Of a DNA stretch of 10,223 bases, positions 7,703-10,223 are shown in pieces. Each line of letters opens with the position of its first letter. Positions within the stretch are counted from its first letter, which is position 1. The DNA comes from Phycisphaerae bacterium. GTDB lineage: Bacteria; Planctomycetota; Phycisphaerae; Phycisphaerales; SM1A02. The notes below the pieces were generated by a model, which was not told the origin of the DNA, did no database searches, and saw nothing but the letters and a program-made list of their open reading frames with translations. The translations under genes and the position numbers were made by a program. The stretch is taken from contig PKCT01000095.1 in the NCBI GenBank assembly GCA_002862325.1, positions 1 through 10,223 on the forward strand, written 5' to 3'.

Positions 7703-8029
7703 TCAGCCTCCGGTGTCTTCGGATGGTGAGTGGCGCTGGCCGAGCGCCACGGAGCGCTGACGATGGGCTGCGTAGCGGGCGGCGGTCACATCGAGATCGA
7801 GCGGTACGAGGCTGAGATCCTGGGTCTCCATCCAACCACGAAGCCGCTCGTCGTTGGAGAGGGTGTCGATCTCCCAGCGGAGAGCCTGCAGGACCTGTTC
7901 GTTGTGGGCGATGCGCCGGCGCAGGTCGGTCTGGGCGGCGAGCAGATCCAGCTCCTGCTGACGCAGGACGAGAAGACCGCATGCGGTTCCTCCCAGGACC
8001 AGCACCATCAGGCTGAGCTTCAAGAACAT
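7703..8029 (-). CDS. ftsL: FtsL-like division protein
   Basis: 108 aa. A four-residue N terminus is followed by a membrane segment (about 5-22, 'SLMVLVLGGTACGLLVL') and a heptad-like helix (about 24-58, 'LLAAQTDLRRRIAHNEQVLQALRWEIDTL'). This is the FtsL/DivIC layout: a bitopic protein with a periplasmic leucine-zipper-like coiled coil. Such proteins join FtsB and FtsQ and activate FtsW-FtsI. Sequence is poorly conserved in the family, so the call rests on size, topology and position directly before ftsI and after rsmH. GGAAGA (8036-8041) lies 6 nt before the ATG. The Ser/Thr/Gly-rich tail carries the ribosome binding site of ftsI. The cytoplasmic N terminus is much shorter than that of E. coli FtsL. 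An FtsB-like alternative cannot be excluded. Confidence 0.75.
   Translation of the reverse strand: MFLKLSLMVLVLGGTACGLLVLRQQELDLLAAQTDLRRRIAHNEQVLQALRWEIDTLSNDERLRGWMETQDLSLVPLDLDVTAARYAAHRQRSVALGQRHSPSEDTGG
7707..7711 (-). promoter_or_regulatory. Ribosome binding site deciding the GTG start of ftsI
   Basis: On the - strand GGAGG lies 9 nt before the GTG at 7697, within the last codons and stop of the ftsL-like gene. It supports a short gap and translational coupling, and argues against the much longer open frame that reaches 7982. Confidence 0.7.
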
Positions 8030-8051
8030 GTCGCGTCTTCCGTGGGGTGGC

Positions 8052-8756
8052 CTAACGAACCGGCAGAATCAGGACCTGTCCGGGGTGCACGGTTTCGCTG
8101 GCAAGCGCGTTGAGCTTCTTGATCTCGCGCCAGCGTTCCTCGCGTCCGAGTTCCTGCTTGGCGATTCTGGCGAGCGAGTCGCCATCACGCACTTCGTAGC
8201 GGGTCGATCGAGCGGGGCGCTGCGATTCACGCCGCGGTTCGCGGATCTGGGGTTCGGTGGATTCGCGGGGGGCGGCGGAATCCGGAATCACGAGAACCGC
8301 GTCTCGGCGCATCCTGGACGGATCGCTGATTCCATTCGCCTCGGCGATGAGAGGCCAGCGTGCTCGGTCGCCGTAGTATCGCTGGGCCAGATCCTCGAGC
8401 CGGTCGCCGGCCGCGACACGATGCGTCCGACGCGATGCTCGCGCCTGGGTGGTGGACCGTACTGGCTCGGGGGCGATCGTCGCTTCGATCTCGTCGTGAT
8501 CCGCCAGGGTGATCACGACGCCTTCGTCCACACCGGTCTGGTTCCAGGAAACCGGTTCCGGATCGATGTAGGCGAGGTCGCGACCCGCGACGGGGTTCGG
8601 CAACAGCGTGATGTCGTCCGGGGTGGTCACGGCCATCGCCGGGATCAGCTTGTCGTGCCCTCGTTGATCCGTCGCGAAGTGGTCCGCGATCAGGATCCCG
8701 ACGAAGAGGATCAAACCGAATCCCACCACCAAGGCCAGCTTGTGCTCACGGGTCAT
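8052..8756 (-). CDS. Membrane-anchored protein with two LysM domains
   Basis: 234 aa from ATG 8756. A short basic start (MTREHK) is followed by a membrane anchor (7-24, 'LALVVGFGLILFVGILIA'). No signal-peptidase or lipobox site is evident, so it is probably an N-terminal anchor with the rest outside the cytoplasm. A linker of about 85 residues follows. Then come LysM1 (about 111-157, 'THRVAAGDRLEDLAQRYYGD' to 'AVLVIP') and LysM2 (about 186-231, 'YEVRDGDSLARIAKQELG' to 'GQVLILP'), separated by an Arg/Glu/Pro-rich spacer. LysM binds N-acetylglucosamine-containing glycans, here most likely peptidoglycan. No catalytic domain is seen. Its place between rsmH and ftsL suggests a wall-binding partner of the divisome; this is inference. 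The gene ends 22 nt before ftsL. The open frame continues upstream to 9047, but that part overlaps rsmH and reads as low-complexity arginine-rich sequence. Confidence 0.88.
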   Translation of the reverse strand: MTREHKLALVVGFGLILFVGILIADHFATDQRGHDKLIPAMAVTTPDDITLLPNPVAGRDLAYIDPEPVSWNQTGVDEGVVITLADHDEIEATIAPEPVRSTTQARASRRTHRVAAGDRLEDLAQRYYGDRARWPLIAEANGISDPSRMRRDAVLVIPDSAAPRESTEPQIREPRRESQRPARSTRYEVRDGDSLARIAKQELGREERWREIKKLNALASETVHPGQVLILPVR

Positions 8757-8760
8757 GAAG

Positions 8761-8776
8761 TCTGCATCCTTGCAGA
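8761..8776 (-). promoter_or_regulatory. Hairpin presenting the ribosome binding site of the LysM gene
   Basis: On the - strand TCTGCA, loop AGGA, TGCAGA forms a perfect 6-bp stem with a tetraloop. The loop is the only Shine-Dalgarno-like sequence before the ATG at 8756 and lies 10 nt from it. The structure could tune translation of the LysM protein. It is seen directly in the sequence; its function is inferred. Confidence 0.45.
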
Positions 8777-8777
8777 G

Positions 8778-8800
8778 GGGTGGATCGGACCGGTCCACCC
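8778..8800 (-). other. Second hairpin in the rsmH-LysM gap
   Basis: GGGTGGA and TCCACCC pair over a 9-nt loop (7-bp stem, mostly G-C). It stands one nucleotide from the ribosome-binding hairpin and contains the 10-bp palindrome GGACCGGTCC (8787-8796). No T tract follows, so a simple terminator is unlikely. mRNA processing or stabilisation within the operon is possible. Confidence 0.4.
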
Positions 8801-8827
8801 GGTGTGGGGTCGCCCTTCGGAGTCGCC

Positions 8828-9784
8828 TCAGGAGGGCACGCGGAGGTCGCCGACCGTGGCGACCCGGAGTTTCGCCGATCGCGACCGAGGGTTGGTCGCG
8901 ATCTCGGCCTCGGTGGGGACCGCCGGCGTCCGTGACGGCAGTTCCGCGAGACCGGCTCGCTTCATCTCGGCGAAGGCTCGTTTCACCCGTCGATCCTCGA
9001 GACTGTGGAAGGTGAGGAACGCCACCCTCGCACCGGGGTTGAGCCACGTGGGCCGAGAATCGGCGATCAGGCGTCCTGCATCCATGAGCTGCCGAAGCAG
9101 CCCGTCCAAGGCACCCAGTTCGTCGTTGACCGCGATCCGGAGTGCTTGGAAGGTCCTGGTCGCCGGATGATTCCGGCTTGAAGCGGCTCGAGCTCCGTAG
9201 GCCTCGCGGACCAGATTGGCGAGCTCCGCCGTGGTGTGAATCGGCGTTTTCTGCCGGTGGGCGACAATCTTTCCGGCGATCCGTCCGGCGAGGGGTTCCT
9301 CCCCGAACTCGCGGATGATTCGTGTCAATTCATCGCTCGAAGAGCTCATCACGAGGTCCCGGACAGTGATGGGTCCCGAGGGGTCCATTCGCATGTCCAA
9401 CGGGCCGTCGGCGAGGAACGAAAAGCCGCGTTCGGGGGTATCGATCTGGGTGCTGGCGACTCCGAGATCGACGAGCATCGCATCGGCGGGAGCCTCCGAG
9501 GCGACAAGGTCGCGGGGGGCTCGAGCAAACGAACCGTGGAGTGTCTCGATCCGGCAGGAACCCGCTTTCTGTGCCCGGGAAGCCGCATATGCGAGGTTCT
9601 CGGGGTCGAGATCGCACAGAATGAGGCGTCCATCCGGGGTCGCGAGTCGGGCCATCGCCGAGGCATGGCCGCCTCGTCCCGCGGTGCCGTCGAGGATCGT
9701 GTCGCCGGGGCGGATCTCGAGGGCGGTCAATACCTCGTCGAGCATGACGGGCGCATGTCCAGGATCGGGCGTTGGGACTTCCAC
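8828..9784 (-). CDS. rsmH: 16S rRNA (cytosine(1402)-N(4))-methyltransferase RsmH
   Basis: 318 aa, close to the family length (E. coli 313). RsmH (MraW) N4-methylates C1402 in the ribosomal P site using S-adenosylmethionine. Motifs: 'HAPVMLDEVL' at the N terminus (10-19), the SAM loop 'DGTAGRGGHA' (32-41), 'DLGVASTQID' (106-115), 'RGFSF' and 'GPLDMRMD' (119-134), 'FGEEPLAGRIA' (160-170), 'FQALRIAVNDELGALD' (212-227), 'FHSLEDRRVK' (259-268) and the C-terminal 'NPRSRSAKLR' (298-307). The start is GTG 9784. GGGAGA (9793-9798) lies 8 nt upstream and the family's N-terminal HxPVM motif follows at residue 10. The frame stays open to 9931, but that part lies within the upstream gene. The gap to the upstream stop is 4 nt, so the two genes are probably co-translated. 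It marks the start of the usual dcw cluster, although here another gene precedes it. Confidence 0.97.
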   Translation of the reverse strand: MEVPTPDPGHAPVMLDEVLTALEIRPGDTILDGTAGRGGHASAMARLATPDGRLILCDLDPENLAYAASRAQKAGSCRIETLHGSFARAPRDLVASEAPADAMLVDLGVASTQIDTPERGFSFLADGPLDMRMDPSGPITVRDLVMSSSSDELTRIIREFGEEPLAGRIAGKIVAHRQKTPIHTTAELANLVREAYGARAASSRNHPATRTFQALRIAVNDELGALDGLLRQLMDAGRLIADSRPTWLNPGARVAFLTFHSLEDRRVKRAFAEMKRAGLAELPSRTPAVPTEAEIATNPRSRSAKLRVATVGDLRVPS

Positions 9785-9788
9785 GTGG

Positions 9789-10223
9789 TCAGTCTCCCAC
9801 GTTCGATGGCGTGGTGCTCTGGCGGTCCGCCACGCCATCGGGCATGCCCTTGAGCTCCGGCCTGGGTCGAGGGTGGCACCAGCGTCGCCAGAGCTCCAGG
9901 AACGCCGGTTCAGATGGATCCACGAAGCCAAGTCTCAGGCGTACATCGGGGCCAAGGAGGTCGGCCTTGACGTATCGTCCAGTTCCCATCGGGCTCACCC
10001 GCGCCGGTCGGACGAAGAGGATCGCATCGTCGCTGCCGATGGTTCGTCCGGTCCTGAGGTCGTGGACGAACCCAGGCCCCATCGTGTATCGCGGCGTGAG
10101 ACGGCTCCAGAGGCCTCGGGCGACGAGGTTGAACTGAGGCAGCTGGTAGAGCCCGACGAAGACCAGGGTGGGCAGAAAGGGCAAGGTGAATGCTCCGACA
10201 TCCCATGCGACGATGCCGATCCC
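9789..10223 (-). CDS. Unrecognised membrane protein, C-terminal part (5' end outside window)
   Basis: The frame is open from the right edge to the TGA at 9789-9791, giving 144 residues. The first 30 or so are hydrophobic ('IVAWDVGAFTLPFLPTLVFVGLYQL') and look like one or two membrane segments. A soluble, basic domain of about 110 residues follows, with 'GPGFVHDLRTGRTIG', 'AILFVRPARVSP', 'GRYVKADLLGPDVRLRLGF' and 'FLELWRRWCHPRP', and a polar tail. I do not recognise the family. It is not MraZ, the usual neighbour before rsmH. A TTG at 10184 could serve as a start, but the coding signal and hydrophobic stretch continue upstream, so the true start is probably outside. The 4-nt gap to rsmH indicates a shared operon, and therefore a possible link to envelope or division. 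Confidence 0.7.
   Translation of the reverse strand, partial: GIGIVAWDVGAFTLPFLPTLVFVGLYQLPQFNLVARGLWSRLTPRYTMGPGFVHDLRTGRTIGSDDAILFVRPARVSPMGTGRYVKADLLGPDVRLRLGFVDPSEPAFLELWRRWCHPRPRPELKGMPDGVADRQSTTPSNVGD
9793..9798 (-). promoter_or_regulatory. Ribosome binding site deciding the GTG start of rsmH
   Basis: GGGAGA on the - strand lies 8 nt before the GTG at 9784, inside the last codons of the upstream membrane-protein gene. It supports the 318-aa product over the 367-aa open frame. Confidence 0.65.

Noticed and set aside
7698..7982. N-terminal extension of ftsI by 95 residues
   Set aside because: It overlaps the ftsL-like gene in another frame, is Arg/Pro/Ser-rich, and would place the membrane anchor after about 110 residues; the GTG at 7697 has a good ribosome binding site.
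7970..7990. Lipobox-like GTAC in the FtsL-like membrane segment
   Set aside because: The -3 position is Gly, not Leu/Val/Ile, and the segment continues hydrophobic past the Cys as in a membrane anchor.
8757..9047. N-terminal extension of the LysM protein by 97 residues
   Set aside because: The extension lies in the gap and inside the rsmH 3' end, is arginine-rich and low-complexity, and precedes a typical short start with membrane anchor.
8028..9170. 380-aa open frame on the + strand opposite the LysM gene and rsmH
   Set aside because: It runs across two well-supported - strand genes and their gap, and its product has no recognisable motif.
9785..9931. N-terminal extension of RsmH by 49 residues
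   Set aside because: It lies inside the upstream gene and does not resemble RsmH; the family motif HxPVM starts ten residues after GTG 9784.

Overview
The window is GC-rich (by eye about 60 percent) and densely coded. It holds two opposing gene blocks that converge near 5423-5462. No rRNA, tRNA, CRISPR array, transposase or att site was seen. The organism is a bacterium that makes peptidoglycan and an extracellular or surface polysaccharide. The gene style (Asp/Arg-rich proteins, GTG and TTG starts, a split division cluster with a LysM gene inside it) would suit a Planctomycetota/Phycisphaerae-type bacterium. That placement is a guess from style, not shown by any marker gene.

Left block (+ strand, 2-5422), polysaccharide biosynthesis. 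It contains the C-terminal part of a TPR protein; a 726-aa Wzz-type chain-length protein fused to a tyrosine-kinase-like (BY-kinase) ATPase domain; an extended short-chain dehydrogenase acting on nucleotide sugars; and a WecA/MraY-family polyprenyl-phosphate glycosyl-1-phosphate transferase. The last two overlap by 4 nt (ATGA) behind a strong ribosome binding site. A coherent reading: the transferase loads the first sugar phosphate on the lipid carrier, the SDR enzyme supplies a modified sugar nucleotide, and the Wzz-like protein sets chain length or couples export. The kinase-like domain lacks the Walker A lysine and one Walker A' aspartate, yet keeps a spaced tyrosine tail.

Right block (- strand, 10223-5463), a piece of the division and cell wall (dcw) cluster, transcribed right to left: an unrecognised membrane protein (5' end outside the window), rsmH (mraW), a membrane-anchored protein with two LysM domains, a small FtsL-like protein, and a class B penicillin-binding protein (FtsI type). 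Four of the five genes are spaced by 4-22 nt. The exception is the 71-nt rsmH-LysM gap, which holds two consecutive hairpins; the second displays a Shine-Dalgarno-like AGGA in its loop. The block ends at ftsI: murE and the other usual downstream genes are absent here, and ftsI runs head-on into the polysaccharide block.

Most notable points: the apparent pseudokinase in the Wzz fusion, a possible internal duplication of the N-terminal pedestal module in FtsI, the LysM gene between rsmH and ftsL with its structured leader, and the uncharacterised membrane protein coupled to rsmH.
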